From NCBI GenBank assembly GCA_964599235.1, contig CAZRDX010000007.1:277175-341174 (forward strand): 64,000 nt of DNA, read 5' to 3'. The notes under the pieces were generated by a model. It saw only the letters and a list, made by a program, of their open reading frames with translations. It was not told the origin of the DNA and made no database searches. Shown one piece after another: positions 44,743 to 53,440 of the stretch; within the stretch, counting starts at the first letter, position 1; every line of letters starts with the position of its first letter. This DNA is from DRPN01 sp964599235 (GTDB lineage Bacteria > Bacteroidota > Bacteroidia > Bacteroidales > VadinHA17). Both the position numbers and the translations under genes were made by a program.

Positions 44743-45714
44743 TTACAACATTTTGTTCTGTTCGAACCACAAGAGGGTATCGCGGATGGTCTCTTCGAAG
44801 GGACGGGGCCGGTATCCCAGTTCCCGGCTTGCCTTGTCGTGGCGTATGTCGCGGTGTCCCCGGCGCAGGAGGGTAAGGCTTTCGCAGGTATAGAGTGGGG
44901 GATTGCCGGTGAGGCGTGCTGCGGCACCCAGGAAGGGTACGCCGAGACGGGCGGCCCACCAGGGCAGCAGGGGTGGGCGGCGGCGCAATCCCCGTATGCG
45001 GCGCACCAGGGCATCCATCTCCTGCAGCGAATGCCAGTGACCGCTCAGCAGGTAAGCCTGGCCCTGGCGTCCGCGGTACAGGGCCTGCAGGGCCCCTTCC
45101 GCCACATCCCGCACATCCACCCAGTTGTAACCGCCGGGGATGAGGGCCGGCAGTCGTCCCCGTGCCATCATGAGCAAGGCCTTGCCCAACAGTGAAGGCT
45201 TGCGGTCCTCCGGCCCGATCACCGCAGCAGGGTTCACCACCACCGCATCCACGCCCGCCCGCGCCGCCTCCATCACCTGCTGCTGCGCCAGAGCCTTGGA
45301 ACGACCGTACCATGAACGATCCTGCAGCGCCAGAGGACGACGCTCATCGAAAGGCTCATCATAAGGACGGGGATCATAAGCATGCACCGAACTGAAAAAA
45401 AGATACCGGCAGCCCTCTGCCCTCACCGCCTCCAGCACCTGCGAGGCCATCCGCAGGTTCTCCCGGAAAAAACGTTTTCTACCTGCCGCCCGGATGAAGA
45501 TGTTGGCCGCCAGATGACACACCGCCTTCTGACCCTTCACGAAACGCCGCACATCACGCCCGTCGGTCAGGTCGCCCCGGAAACCCGCCACACCCAGCTC
45601 CTGCGTCACATCCTCGCGATGGACCCACACCGTCACCTCATGCCCTTCAGCAATCAGCTTCTTCACCAGAACGCGTCCAATATGTCCCGAAGCTCCTGTT
45701 ACGGCGATCTTCAT
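44743..45714 (-). CDS. NAD-dependent epimerase/dehydratase (extended SDR)
   Basis: 323 residues from the ATG at 45714 (MKIAVTGASGHIGRVLVKKLIAEGH); the ORF extends far upstream through the opposite-strand regulator but that stretch is a shadow. Rossmann GASGHIG at about 7-13, VCHLAANIFI, LFFSSVHAYDP, active site YGRSKA (Y and K), NPAAVIGPED and NWVDVRDVAEGAL. Members of this group act on nucleotide sugars, dihydroflavonol-like compounds or sterol-like ketones. Pairing with a steroid-reductase-like gene suggests a lipid or terpenoid substrate, which is inference. First gene of a three-gene minus-strand unit with 43961 and possibly 42770. Confidence 0.9.
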   Translation of the reverse strand: MKIAVTGASGHIGRVLVKKLIAEGHEVTVWVHREDVTQELGVAGFRGDLTDGRDVRRFVKGQKAVCHLAANIFIRAAGRKRFFRENLRMASQVLEAVRAEGCRYLFFSSVHAYDPRPYDEPFDERRPLALQDRSWYGRSKALAQQQVMEAARAGVDAVVVNPAAVIGPEDRKPSLLGKALLMMARGRLPALIPGGYNWVDVRDVAEGALQALYRGRQGQAYLLSGHWHSLQEMDALVRRIRGLRRRPPLLPWWAARLGVPFLGAAARLTGNPPLYTCESLTLLRRGHRDIRHDKASRELGYRPRPFEETIRDTLLWFEQNKML

Positions 45715-45897
45715 GGCTGATAACAATGTCCCTGTCAGCGGATACCTCTTCCAAAAATACATTTTTTCCCCGAACGGCTCGGGAAAAGCAGAAAAAGAGA
45801 GTTTCCGGCAAACCACCTTTTCCTGAACATTTTTTAAGAAAGATTTAAGCTCACGGCTTGGATGAAAATTATTTACTTTACCTGAAAAACCAGGGGG

Positions 45898-46599
45898 ATG
45901 GACCGGCTTTTGCTGATCGAGGATGAGAAGAAGGTGGCCGAGGCGTTGCGGGAGGGGCTCACGCGCAGCGGTTACCGGGTGGATGCGGCCTCCAACGGTG
46001 AAGAAGGTTTTTTCCTGCTCAACACCCGTGATTACGATCTTCTGATCCTGGATTTGATGCTTCCCGGCCACAGCGGTTATGAGATCCTGCGCACCCTCCG
46101 CAGCAAGGGCATGGCGCTGCCCGTACTGATCCTTTCGGCACGTGACAGCACCGAAGACAAGGTGGCCGGCCTCGACATGGGTGCCGACGATTATCTGGGC
46201 AAACCCTTCGCCTTCCCCGAGCTGCTGGCCCGCATACGTGTGCTGTTGCGCCGCGGCAGGAAAGAGCCCCAGACCCACCTTGTCCTGGCCGATCTGGAGA
46301 TGGACCTCATCCACCATACCGTACGCCGCAGGGGCGATGCCATCCCCCTCACCAACAAGGAGTACGACCTGTTGCGATACCTCCTGGAGAACAAAGAGCA
46401 GATCGTCTCGCGCGAGATGCTGGCCCGTCATGTGTGGGGTGTCGTCGACCGGGTGACCCCCATCGATAACCTCATCGACGTCCACATCACCCGTCTGCGC
46501 CACAAGATCGACGATCCTTACGCACCCCGGCTTCTGCATACGGTACGGGGTGTGGGTTTCATCCTCTCGGAAAAAGAAGACGGCCATGGATCTGCGTAG
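45898..46599 (+). CDS. OmpR-family response regulator
   Basis: 233 residues. Receiver domain with acidic pocket DE at 9-10, phospho-acceptor D52 in ILDLMLPG, conserved K102 in YLGKPF. Winged-helix DNA-binding domain from about residue 130 (LTNKEYDLLRYLLENKEQIVSREMLARHVWG, NLIDVHITRLRHKID, HTVRGVGFIL). Overlaps the histidine kinase gene by 14 bases. The pair is similar in layout to CusR/CusS-type systems. The target is unknown, but the next two genes in the same orientation (47980 and 48671) are candidates. Confidence 0.95.
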   Translation: MDRLLLIEDEKKVAEALREGLTRSGYRVDAASNGEEGFFLLNTRDYDLLILDLMLPGHSGYEILRTLRSKGMALPVLILSARDSTEDKVAGLDMGADDYLGKPFAFPELLARIRVLLRRGRKEPQTHLVLADLEMDLIHHTVRRRGDAIPLTNKEYDLLRYLLENKEQIVSREMLARHVWGVVDRVTPIDNLIDVHITRLRHKIDDPYAPRLLHTVRGVGFILSEKEDGHGSA

Positions 46600-47983
46600 G
46601 AAGAACGTACGTTTCCGGCTCACCCTCTGGTACACCGTCACGCTCATGGTGATCCTCCTGCTTTATGCCGGGATCACCCTGATGATGATGTGGTTCAACC
46701 TGCGCAGTAGCCTCGACCACCATCTGGTGAAGGATTACGAGGTGATCGAGGAGATGGTGAGGACGACCCCCGACGGTCATGTGCTTCTGGACGAGGATGA
46801 CAGGGCCTTTCTGGAAGAACGGTGGGTCGAGATACGCACTCCCGGCGGCGCGCTTCTCTTCAACAGCCGGCCTTTCTCGTCGCGGGATCTTCCTTCCTGG
46901 CAGCCGGACAGCACACTCGGCGGGATAACCTTCCGGTCGGTCACCACCCGTTCGGGTATCCGTCTCCGTTCGCTCACCACGCGGACGAACCTCGAAGGCA
47001 CCCCTCTTGTCATCAGGCTGTACCGTTCGGAGGAGGTTCTTTACGCCGAGATGAAGAAATATCTTCTACTCTTGCTCATTGCCTTGCCGCTGGCGCTGAT
47101 GCTGGCTGCCGGCGGAGGTTACTGGCTGGCGGGACGGCTGCTCGCTCCCCTGGACAAGATGACCGCCACAGCACGCCAGATCAGTGAGCACAACCTGCAT
47201 GAACGGCTTCCCGTGGAGAACCCTACCGACGAGCTGGGCCGTCTGGCCACCACCCTCAACGAGCTGCTCGACCGCATCCAGGAGGCTTTCGAGCGACTGC
47301 GACAGTTCACTTACGATGCCGCCCATGAGCTGCGCACCCCCCTCACCGCCATACGCAGCACCGGCGAGGTGGCTCTGCAGAACCCTCACGATCCTGACAC
47401 CTACCGCGAGATCATCGGCAGCATCCTCGAAGAGAACAACCGTCTCACCCATCTCGTCAACGGCCTGCTCCTCCTCTCCCGGGCCGACACGGGGACATTC
47501 CGCCTGAAGAAAGAGACCCTCGACCTGGCATCTTACATCGCCCAGACCATCGAGCTCATCCAGCCGCTGGCCGAGGAGAGAGGCCAGCGTATCCTTTTCC
47601 ATGCGGAAGGGAAGCCTCTCCTCCTGCTCGACCCCACCCTCTTCCGGCAGGCCCTGCTCAACCTCCTCGACAATGCCATCAAGTATGCTCCTGCCGGCAG
47701 CACCATCCGGGTGATCCTCACCCGCCGCCATGATGGGATCAGCATCAGTGTTACCGACGAAGGCACCCCTATCCCGGCCGAATATGCGGACAAGATCTTT
47801 GAGCGTTTCTTCCGCCTTGACCAGAGCCGCAGCCAGGCCTCCGGCGGCAGCGGCCTGGGGCTGGCCATCGCCCGCTGGGCCGTCGAGGTGCAGGACGGCA
47901 TCCTCCTCCTCACCCCGGGACGGGAACAGGGGAACACCTTCACGATCCTCTTCAATGTCTCACCTCAAGAACGAACATCATGA
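46586..47983 (+). CDS. Sensor histidine kinase
   Basis: 465 residues from the ATG at 46586 (MDLRRKNVRFRLTLWY). TM1 about 13-37, periplasmic sensor about 38-147, TM2 about 149-173, HAMP about 174-227, HisKA with H237 in YDAAHELRTPLTAIRSTGEVAL, then HATPase_c with N box LLNLLDNAIKYAP, G box VTDEGTPIP, and GGSGLGLAIARWAVE. Topology fits a CusS-type inner membrane sensor. Its stop overlaps the next gene's start as ATGA, so the jelly-roll gene is coupled to it. Confidence 0.95.
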   Translation: MDLRRKNVRFRLTLWYTVTLMVILLLYAGITLMMMWFNLRSSLDHHLVKDYEVIEEMVRTTPDGHVLLDEDDRAFLEERWVEIRTPGGALLFNSRPFSSRDLPSWQPDSTLGGITFRSVTTRSGIRLRSLTTRTNLEGTPLVIRLYRSEEVLYAEMKKYLLLLLIALPLALMLAAGGGYWLAGRLLAPLDKMTATARQISEHNLHERLPVENPTDELGRLATTLNELLDRIQEAFERLRQFTYDAAHELRTPLTAIRSTGEVALQNPHDPDTYREIIGSILEENNRLTHLVNGLLLLSRADTGTFRLKKETLDLASYIAQTIELIQPLAEERGQRILFHAEGKPLLLLDPTLFRQALLNLLDNAIKYAPAGSTIRVILTRRHDGISISVTDEGTPIPAEYADKIFERFFRLDQSRSQASGGSGLGLAIARWAVEVQDGILLLTPGREQGNTFTILFNVSPQERTS

Positions 47984-48651
47984 GCACACGTCACATTCTT
48001 CTGCCGATCCTTTTCCTCGTCATTTTCCCGATGATGCAGGCTTTCCGGAGCCACGTACCGGACGAGGTGGTCCGTCTGGACATGGAAGACCTGGCTCCCG
48101 GCACCCTTCCTCCGGAGTGGAAGGTGGAGGCCACGCACCGCCGCGGTCCCCTGGCCACCTGGCAGGTGGTCGACGACACCGCCGCCTTTTCCGGGCGTCG
48201 CGTGCTGGCGCTGACCCGCACCAACCACTCTTCCGGCAGCACGTTCAACCTTTGCTGGACCCGCGACATCGACTTCCTCAACGGGGAGATCACCGTCCGC
48301 ATCCGTGCCGACGACGGCGTGGAGGACCAGGGCGGCGGCGTGATCTGGCGCGCCCGCGACCGCAACAACTACTACCTTGCCCGTTACAATCCCCTGGAAG
48401 ACAATTTTCGCATCTATTACGTCAAGGGGGGTGAACGCCACATGCTGGCCAGTGCCCGCCTGCACCTCCCCGCCCACCAGTGGTTCGAGATGAAGGTGGA
48501 CGTACGTGACGACCGCATCACCGCCTACCTCAACGGCACCCCCTATCTCGACGTGCGCGACGACACCTTCCGCCACGCCGGAGGCGTGGGCCTCTGGGTC
48601 AAAGCCGATGGCAAGACCTCCTTCGACGACCTGACCATACGGATGTCGTGA
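47980..48651 (+). CDS. Secreted jelly-roll (concanavalin-like/DUF1080-like) protein
   Basis: 223 residues. Signal-like N-terminus (MSTRHILLPILFLVIFPMMQAFRS) and a beta-sandwich pattern: TWQVVDDTAAFSGRRVLALTRT, GEITVRIRADDGVEDQGGGVIWRARDRNNYYLARYNP, ENFRIYY-like DNFRIYYVKGGERHMLASAR, WFEMKVDVRDDRITAYLNGTPYLD, GGVGLWVKADGKTSFDDLTI. This is the layout of LamG/DUF1080-type sugar-binding domains. Coupled to the histidine kinase by an ATGA overlap. It could bind a glycan or be a periplasmic partner of the sensor; both are inference. Confidence 0.8.
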   Translation: MSTRHILLPILFLVIFPMMQAFRSHVPDEVVRLDMEDLAPGTLPPEWKVEATHRRGPLATWQVVDDTAAFSGRRVLALTRTNHSSGSTFNLCWTRDIDFLNGEITVRIRADDGVEDQGGGVIWRARDRNNYYLARYNPLEDNFRIYYVKGGERHMLASARLHLPAHQWFEMKVDVRDDRITAYLNGTPYLDVRDDTFRHAGGVGLWVKADGKTSFDDLTIRMS

Positions 48652-48670
48652 ACCTGAAAAAGCAGGAAAA

Positions 48671-50821
48671 GTGTCCCGAGCGCGCTACCTTCTGTTATTT
48701 TTTCCTTTTTTCTGGCTGCCTGCCGCTGCCCAGATCTCCTCTCCCGACACCATCGTGGCCTGGCCCGTGAGGGGCAGGATCATCCTCGACGGCCGTCTGG
48801 ACGAACCCGACTGGCAGCGCGCCCCCGGCATCTCCAACTTCACCCAGCGCGAACTCAACGAAGGTGCTCCGGCCACCGAAAAGACCGTCGTCAAGGTGCT
48901 CTACGACAAAAAATACCTCTACATCGGCGTATGGTGCTACGACAGCGAGCCGGACAAGATCATCGCCACCCAGCTGGCACGCGACTTCAACCCCCGCACC
49001 GACGACAATTTCGCTTTCATCATCGACACCTACGGCGACAAACGCAACGGCTATTACTTCGCCACCAACCCCAATGCAGCCCGTTTCGACGGGATGATCA
49101 TCGACAACGGACGCAAGATGAACTTCAGCTGGGACGGCGTATGGAACGTCAAGACCACGCACACCGATCAGGGCTGGTTCGCCGAGTTCGCCATTCCCTT
49201 CTCCACGCTTCGTTTCCGGATGAACGCCGAACAGACGTGGGGGATCAATTTCGAGCGAGACATCCGCCGCAAGCGTGAGCAGGATGCCTGGCAGGGCTGG
49301 TCGCGCGACAGCTACCTGATGCAGGTGTCCCGCGCCGGCACCCTCACCGGCATCACGGGTGTCAGCCGCACCTCGCTCGTCGAACTGAAACCCTATGCCA
49401 TCGGCGGATATCAGTGGGGCGAAGAGAACAAGAACAAGTTCAACGCCGGCGGCGACATCAACTATCTCATCACCCCCACCATGAAGCTCAACGTCACGGT
49501 CAACACCGACTTCGCGCAGGTGGAGTCGGACCGCATGCAGGTCAACCTCACCCGTTTCTCGCTCTACTATCCCGAAAAAAGGGAGTTTTTCCTGGAGGGG
49601 AAGAACTATTTCGATTTCGGCACGGGCCGCAGCATCCAGCCTTTTTATTCGCGCCGTATCGGCATCGCTCCCGACCGCAGTGTGGTGCCGATCATCGGAG
49701 GGGTACGTCTCATGGGCAAGGCGGGCAACACCACGCTTGGCGGCATGAGCATCCAGACGGCCAGCCGGGACACTCTTCCCTCCACCAACTTCTCCGTGTT
49801 GCGCTGGAAACAGGACATCGGCGAGATGTGGACCGTCGGCATCCTCGGCGTCAACCGTGCCGAAGCCGGGCACGACAACCTGGTGTACGGGGCCGACCTT
49901 TACTATTCCAACTCCCATGTGGGCCGCAGAAAGAAGAACCTCAACTTCGGCGCGGCCCTCACCCAGAGCTATACCAACGATGCCGTACACCGCACCGGCC
50001 TGGCACACCGTATCTTCGTCGATTATCCCAACGACAACCTCGATTTCTCGGCCGTATGGACCCGTGCCGGCGAACATTACAATCCCGAGACCGGTTTCCT
50101 GCGGCGCCACAGCTATCAGATGGTCAGTGCCGACATGCATATCAAGCCCCGGCCCGGATGGCTTCCCCGCATCCAGCGGCTGGAGTTCAAGCCGTTGGAC
50201 TTCAACTATTACTTCAACGACACCACCTATCAGATGCAGTCGCTCTATACCGAGTTCCGTCCGCTGGGATTCATCACCAAGAGCGGCGAGTTCATGGAGT
50301 TCAACATCCAGTACAAGGGAGAGAACCTGCTGCGGGAGTTCGAGATCCATCCCGGCATCATCATCCCGGAAGGGGAATACTGGTTCACTGATTTTGAGAT
50401 CCAGTTCGAGACCTTCAGCGGCAGGCCTCTTTACTACGGCACGGCCATCAACTGGGGCGGCTTTTACGACGGGCAGCGCACCGAATGGGAGAACCGTCTC
50501 ACCTGGCGTCCCGGAAGCCACTTCTCCCTCAGCGGCGACTACACCCTCAACGCCATCACCTTCGACCAGGGATCGTTCCGGGTACACGAGGTGGGCGGCC
50601 GACTCAATTTCGCCGTCAACCCCGATCTTTTCGGGTCGCTCTTCGGCCAGTGGAACAACGAGAACAAGGAGGTGCTGCTCAACTTCCGCGTCAACTGGAT
50701 CCCCAAACCGGGCACCAACTTTTACTTTGTCGTCAACCAGCTTTACGACACCGCCGGGAGCACCTGGGAGATGGTCAGCACCACCATCCAGGCCAAGCTC
50801 ATCTGGCGTTTCGTCCTGTGA
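48671..50821 (+). CDS. DUF5916-family outer membrane protein with N-terminal CBM9-like domain
   Basis: 716 residues from a GTG start (MSRARYLLLFFPFFWLPAAAQIS, signal peptide). Residues about 30-215 are a CBM9-like domain (GRIILDGRLDEPDWQRAP, VKVLYDKKYLYIGVWCYD, GYYFATNPNAARFDG, WFAEFAIPFSTLRF). The long C-terminal part is the DUF5916 barrel (NTDFAQVESDRMQVNLTRFSLYYPEKREFFLEGKNYFDFG, FYSRRIG). Such proteins are widespread in Bacteroidota and mostly uncharacterised. The gene sits 19 bases after the jelly-roll gene, so it belongs to the two-component operon. Confidence 0.88.
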   Translation: MSRARYLLLFFPFFWLPAAAQISSPDTIVAWPVRGRIILDGRLDEPDWQRAPGISNFTQRELNEGAPATEKTVVKVLYDKKYLYIGVWCYDSEPDKIIATQLARDFNPRTDDNFAFIIDTYGDKRNGYYFATNPNAARFDGMIIDNGRKMNFSWDGVWNVKTTHTDQGWFAEFAIPFSTLRFRMNAEQTWGINFERDIRRKREQDAWQGWSRDSYLMQVSRAGTLTGITGVSRTSLVELKPYAIGGYQWGEENKNKFNAGGDINYLITPTMKLNVTVNTDFAQVESDRMQVNLTRFSLYYPEKREFFLEGKNYFDFGTGRSIQPFYSRRIGIAPDRSVVPIIGGVRLMGKAGNTTLGGMSIQTASRDTLPSTNFSVLRWKQDIGEMWTVGILGVNRAEAGHDNLVYGADLYYSNSHVGRRKKNLNFGAALTQSYTNDAVHRTGLAHRIFVDYPNDNLDFSAVWTRAGEHYNPETGFLRRHSYQMVSADMHIKPRPGWLPRIQRLEFKPLDFNYYFNDTTYQMQSLYTEFRPLGFITKSGEFMEFNIQYKGENLLREFEIHPGIIIPEGEYWFTDFEIQFETFSGRPLYYGTAINWGGFYDGQRTEWENRLTWRPGSHFSLSGDYTLNAITFDQGSFRVHEVGGRLNFAVNPDLFGSLFGQWNNENKEVLLNFRVNWIPKPGTNFYFVVNQLYDTAGSTWEMVSTTIQAKLIWRFVL

Positions 50822-50874
50822 GTTTTCTTCCCCTTTTTGCGGAAGGGAATGACTCTCCCATTCAAAAATTATTT

Positions 50875-50882
50875 TACTTTTG
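50875..50882 (+). promoter_or_regulatory. Putative -7 element (TACTTTTG) for corA
   Basis: Exact match to TAnnTTTG, 19 bases before the ATG at 50901. The -33 element is not obvious at the normal distance. Confidence 0.4.
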
Positions 50883-50900
50883 TTCCCAAAGGTGTGGGGT

Positions 50901-51845
50901 ATGGTCTATGCGTTCTTCAGGTCCAGAGGATATGTCAAGGGGTTCACGGAAGTGAAGAGAGGCTTCCAGATCGAGGACCTCATCTGGCTCGACCTGTTGC
51001 AGCCCACACCCGAAGAAAGACGCTTTGCCGAAGAGCTTTTCAGCATCAAGCTGCAGTCGCGTGAAGAGATCGAAGAGATCGAGTCGTCGTCGAAATTCTC
51101 CGAGACCGAGAACCAGATCATCATCAACTCCAACTTCATGGTCAAGGAGGATGACATCTACACCGCCCAGCCGGTCTCGCTCATCCTGAAGAACAACGTG
51201 CTGATCTCCTTCCGCAACAGCAAGCTGCAGACCTTTGGCGACACCATCCGCAAGATCAAGAACCGCAACAAGAGCATCACCAACGGTTACCAGATCATCC
51301 TGGCGCTGTTCGACTCGCGCATCGACCTCGACGCCGACTATCTGGAGGCGATCACGCGCCAGATCTCGCGTCTGAGTAAGGAGGTGAACATCAAACAGGA
51401 TCTCGACGAAGACATCCTCATCGGCATCGGCACGTTGCAGGAGACGACCATGATGATCCACGAGAACATCGTCGACAAGCAGCGCATTTTCTCGGCCATG
51501 CTCAAGAGTGACTTCTTCCCCGAGGAGAGCTACGAGCTGATCCGCATCATGCTGAAGGACCTCGGCTCGCTCCTCGACCATACGCAGTTCAGCTTCGAGC
51601 GTCTGGAGTTCCTGCAGAACACCTTCCTGGGTCTGGTGGATTTCGAGCAGAACAAGGTGATCAAGATCTTCACCGTGATGACGGTCATTTTCATGCCGCC
51701 CACGCTGATCGCCAGCATCTACGGGATGAACTTCAAGTACATGCCCGAGCTTTATTCGCATTACGGTTATCCGCTGGCGTTGCTGGCGATGGTCGCCTCC
51801 TCCGGCGCCGCCCTGCTCTATTTCAAGCGGAAGAACTGGTTGTGA
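50901..51845 (+). CDS. corA: CorA-family magnesium/cobalt transporter
   Basis: 314 residues from the ATG at 50901 (MVYAFFRSRG). N-terminal cytoplasmic alpha/beta funnel, long helices with FDSRIDLDADYLEAITRQISRLSKEV and RLEFLQNTFLGLVDFEQNKVIKIFTVMTVIFMPPTLIASIYGMNFKYMPEL: first membrane helix, then the YGMN signature, then the second helix to the C-terminal basic KRKNWL. It is a pentameric inner membrane divalent cation channel. Probably has its own promoter. A non-coding hairpin array follows its stop. Confidence 0.95.
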   Translation: MVYAFFRSRGYVKGFTEVKRGFQIEDLIWLDLLQPTPEERRFAEELFSIKLQSREEIEEIESSSKFSETENQIIINSNFMVKEDDIYTAQPVSLILKNNVLISFRNSKLQTFGDTIRKIKNRNKSITNGYQIILALFDSRIDLDADYLEAITRQISRLSKEVNIKQDLDEDILIGIGTLQETTMMIHENIVDKQRIFSAMLKSDFFPEESYELIRIMLKDLGSLLDHTQFSFERLEFLQNTFLGLVDFEQNKVIKIFTVMTVIFMPPTLIASIYGMNFKYMPELYSHYGYPLALLAMVASSGAALLYFKRKNWL

Positions 51846-52340
51846 GAGCATAAGACAGATTGAGAGTCGATGGGGCGTGTTTCGGGATCGCTTCGGCGCT
51901 GCGTGCCTCGCAACATCCGGGCTCAATTGATCTATTGACGGCATTGGGGTTTTGGACACACCCCCGGCCCCTCTCAAGAGGGGAGTCCCAACGCACAAGG
52001 CCAGTGACAGCCCCGAAGGGGCGAATGACCAATGACGGCCGTTAGGCCGAATGACAGAGCCCCGTCAGGGGCTAATAACAGCTCCGTAGGAGCCTATGAC
52101 GCTCCGCCAGGAGCACATTGACAGGCCCGGAGGGCCGAATGACTAGGTGGTGGACTGGCATGTGGGTTCCCGGCACCCGGCCACGGCAGGTCGAAAGGGT
52201 CTAAAGGTCTAAAGGGTCTAAGAGGTAGATATTGACAGGCTGGGAGCCGGTTTTTTGGGATTGCTTCGGCGCTGCGCGCCTCGCAATGGCTCCTGCGGAG
52301 CCAATGACGCTCCGCAGGAGCGACTGACACCCCGCAGGGG
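51846..52340. repeat. Non-coding hairpin array with interspersed repeats
   Basis: 495 bases without a credible gene. It contains at least nine short perfect hairpins with GC stems of 4-6 bp and 3-4 base loops, mostly G-N-A or G-N-N-A (52010-52022, 52037-52048, 52058-52073, 52081-52093, 52101-52114, 52124-52136, 52288-52302, 52309-52321, 52329-52341), each followed by a variant of GAATGAC. A further 7-bp stem is at 51968-51983. Two copies of a 33-base element (51881-51913 and 52254-52286, 30/33 identical) and a short tandem AAAGGGTCT/AAAGGTCT stretch (52189-52226) lie among them. Minus-strand ORFs here are chance translations of the repeats. Confidence 0.85.
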
Positions 52341-53330
52341 TTAATGATTCATAACTTCCGGATTCACACAATATTTCAGTTCCTTTCCTTCGAAGAAGTC
52401 GAGGATGTTCCGTGCCGCCTGACGGCCTATGGCGATGCGGGTGTCGAGGGTGGCGGTGCCGATGTGGGGTACGGCCACGACGTTGTCCAGCTGCAGGAGC
52501 TCCGGTGGTATCTCCGGCTCATGTTCGAAGACGTCGAGGGCGGCGCCGGCGATCGTTCCTTTCCTGAGAGCCGCGATGAGAGCCTGTTCGTCGACGACCG
52601 CGCCGCGGGCGGTGTTGACCAGCACCGCCGTGGTTTTCATTCTCTCCAGGGCGGCGGCGTCGATGAGATGACGCGTCTCGTCCGTCAGGGGAGTATGCAG
52701 CGACACCACGTCGGCGGTGGCCAGCAGCTCCTCCAGCGGCAGCCAGGTAGCACGGAGTGTCTCTTCCGTCGTCTGCGGCAGACGGCGGCGGTTGTGGTAG
52801 ACGATCTCCATGCCGAAGGGCCTTGCCATGGCGGCCATGGTCCTGCCGATACGTCCCATGCCGATGATGCCCAGGCGCTTGCCGTCGAGGGTGGCACCCA
52901 GGTTCTCCATCACGCCCCACCGCACGTCGGCGGCGTCGTGTCGCAGCTTTCTGTCGAGCTCCGCCACACGCCGCACCAGGGTGAGCAGCAGGGCCATGGC
53001 CAGCTCGGCCGTGGGGCGTGTCACCTGGTCGGGCGTGTTGGTGACCACGATGCCGGCACGTGTGGCACGCTCCAGGTCGATGTTGTCCACCCCCGCTCCG
53101 TAGTTGCTGAGGATACGCACAGCATTCGTCCTTTCCAGCACCTCGGCGGGCACCGCCTGGCCAAAGACGGTGATCAGGGCCTCGCACCGTTCCGCCATGG
53201 TGAGGAACTCCTCCCGCGTGGCCCGGCGCCCCGCCGGCCACTTCACCTCATACCCCGCCTCCCCGAGGGCAGATACGCTCTCCTCCGGGATGCGGTACGT
53301 GACAAAAACGCATTTTCTTTCTTGGTTCAT
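52341..53330 (-). CDS. D-2-hydroxyacid dehydrogenase (glyoxylate/hydroxypyruvate reductase type)
   Basis: 329 residues. NAD(P)-binding GMGRIGRTMAAMARPFGMEIVYHNRRR, catalytic Arg in NTARGAVVDEQAL, Glu in EHEPEIP, His in PHIGTATLDTR. SNYGAGVDNIDLERATRAGI fits the family start of the nucleotide domain. It reduces a 2-oxo acid to a D-2-hydroxy acid; glyoxylate, hydroxypyruvate or a rhamnose-derived keto acid is possible. It follows the GH78 gene by 110 bases on the same strand. Its stop codon abuts the last hairpin of the neighbouring array. Confidence 0.9.
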   Translation of the reverse strand: MNQERKCVFVTYRIPEESVSALGEAGYEVKWPAGRRATREEFLTMAERCEALITVFGQAVPAEVLERTNAVRILSNYGAGVDNIDLERATRAGIVVTNTPDQVTRPTAELAMALLLTLVRRVAELDRKLRHDAADVRWGVMENLGATLDGKRLGIIGMGRIGRTMAAMARPFGMEIVYHNRRRLPQTTEETLRATWLPLEELLATADVVSLHTPLTDETRHLIDAAALERMKTTAVLVNTARGAVVDEQALIAALRKGTIAGAALDVFEHEPEIPPELLQLDNVVAVPHIGTATLDTRIAIGRQAARNILDFFEGKELKYCVNPEVMNH

Positions 53331-53440
53331 GGTTCACGCTTTGTGGTTCCTCATGATCCGTTCACTCATGCCCGAGGGGCAGCATGAGACTGCGGCACAG
53401 GTGTCATCCGCGGCCCCGTCACGCCGCCCCGGCTCTTTCA

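Noticed and set aside
44741..45313. N-terminal extension of the DUF1295-like frame
   Set aside because: Basic, Pro/Ala/Gly-rich sequence antisense frame of the epimerase; the membrane protein starts naturally at 44740.
45715..46647. N-terminal extension of the epimerase frame over the response regulator
   Set aside because: The NAD-binding GASGHIG start lies at 45714; the extension is antisense to a certain regulator.
48695..50587. 630-codon minus-strand frame
   Set aside because: Antisense of the DUF5916 gene, which has a signal peptide and recognisable domains; the shadow is low-complexity Gly/Val/Asp-rich.
51823..52330. Short minus-strand ORFs containing CEARSAEAIP
   Set aside because: Chance translation of the interspersed repeats, not genes.
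51968..52341. CRISPR array
   Set aside because: The units are short hairpins of varying sequence joined by 6-8 base linkers; there are no uniform repeats with unique spacers and no cas genes.
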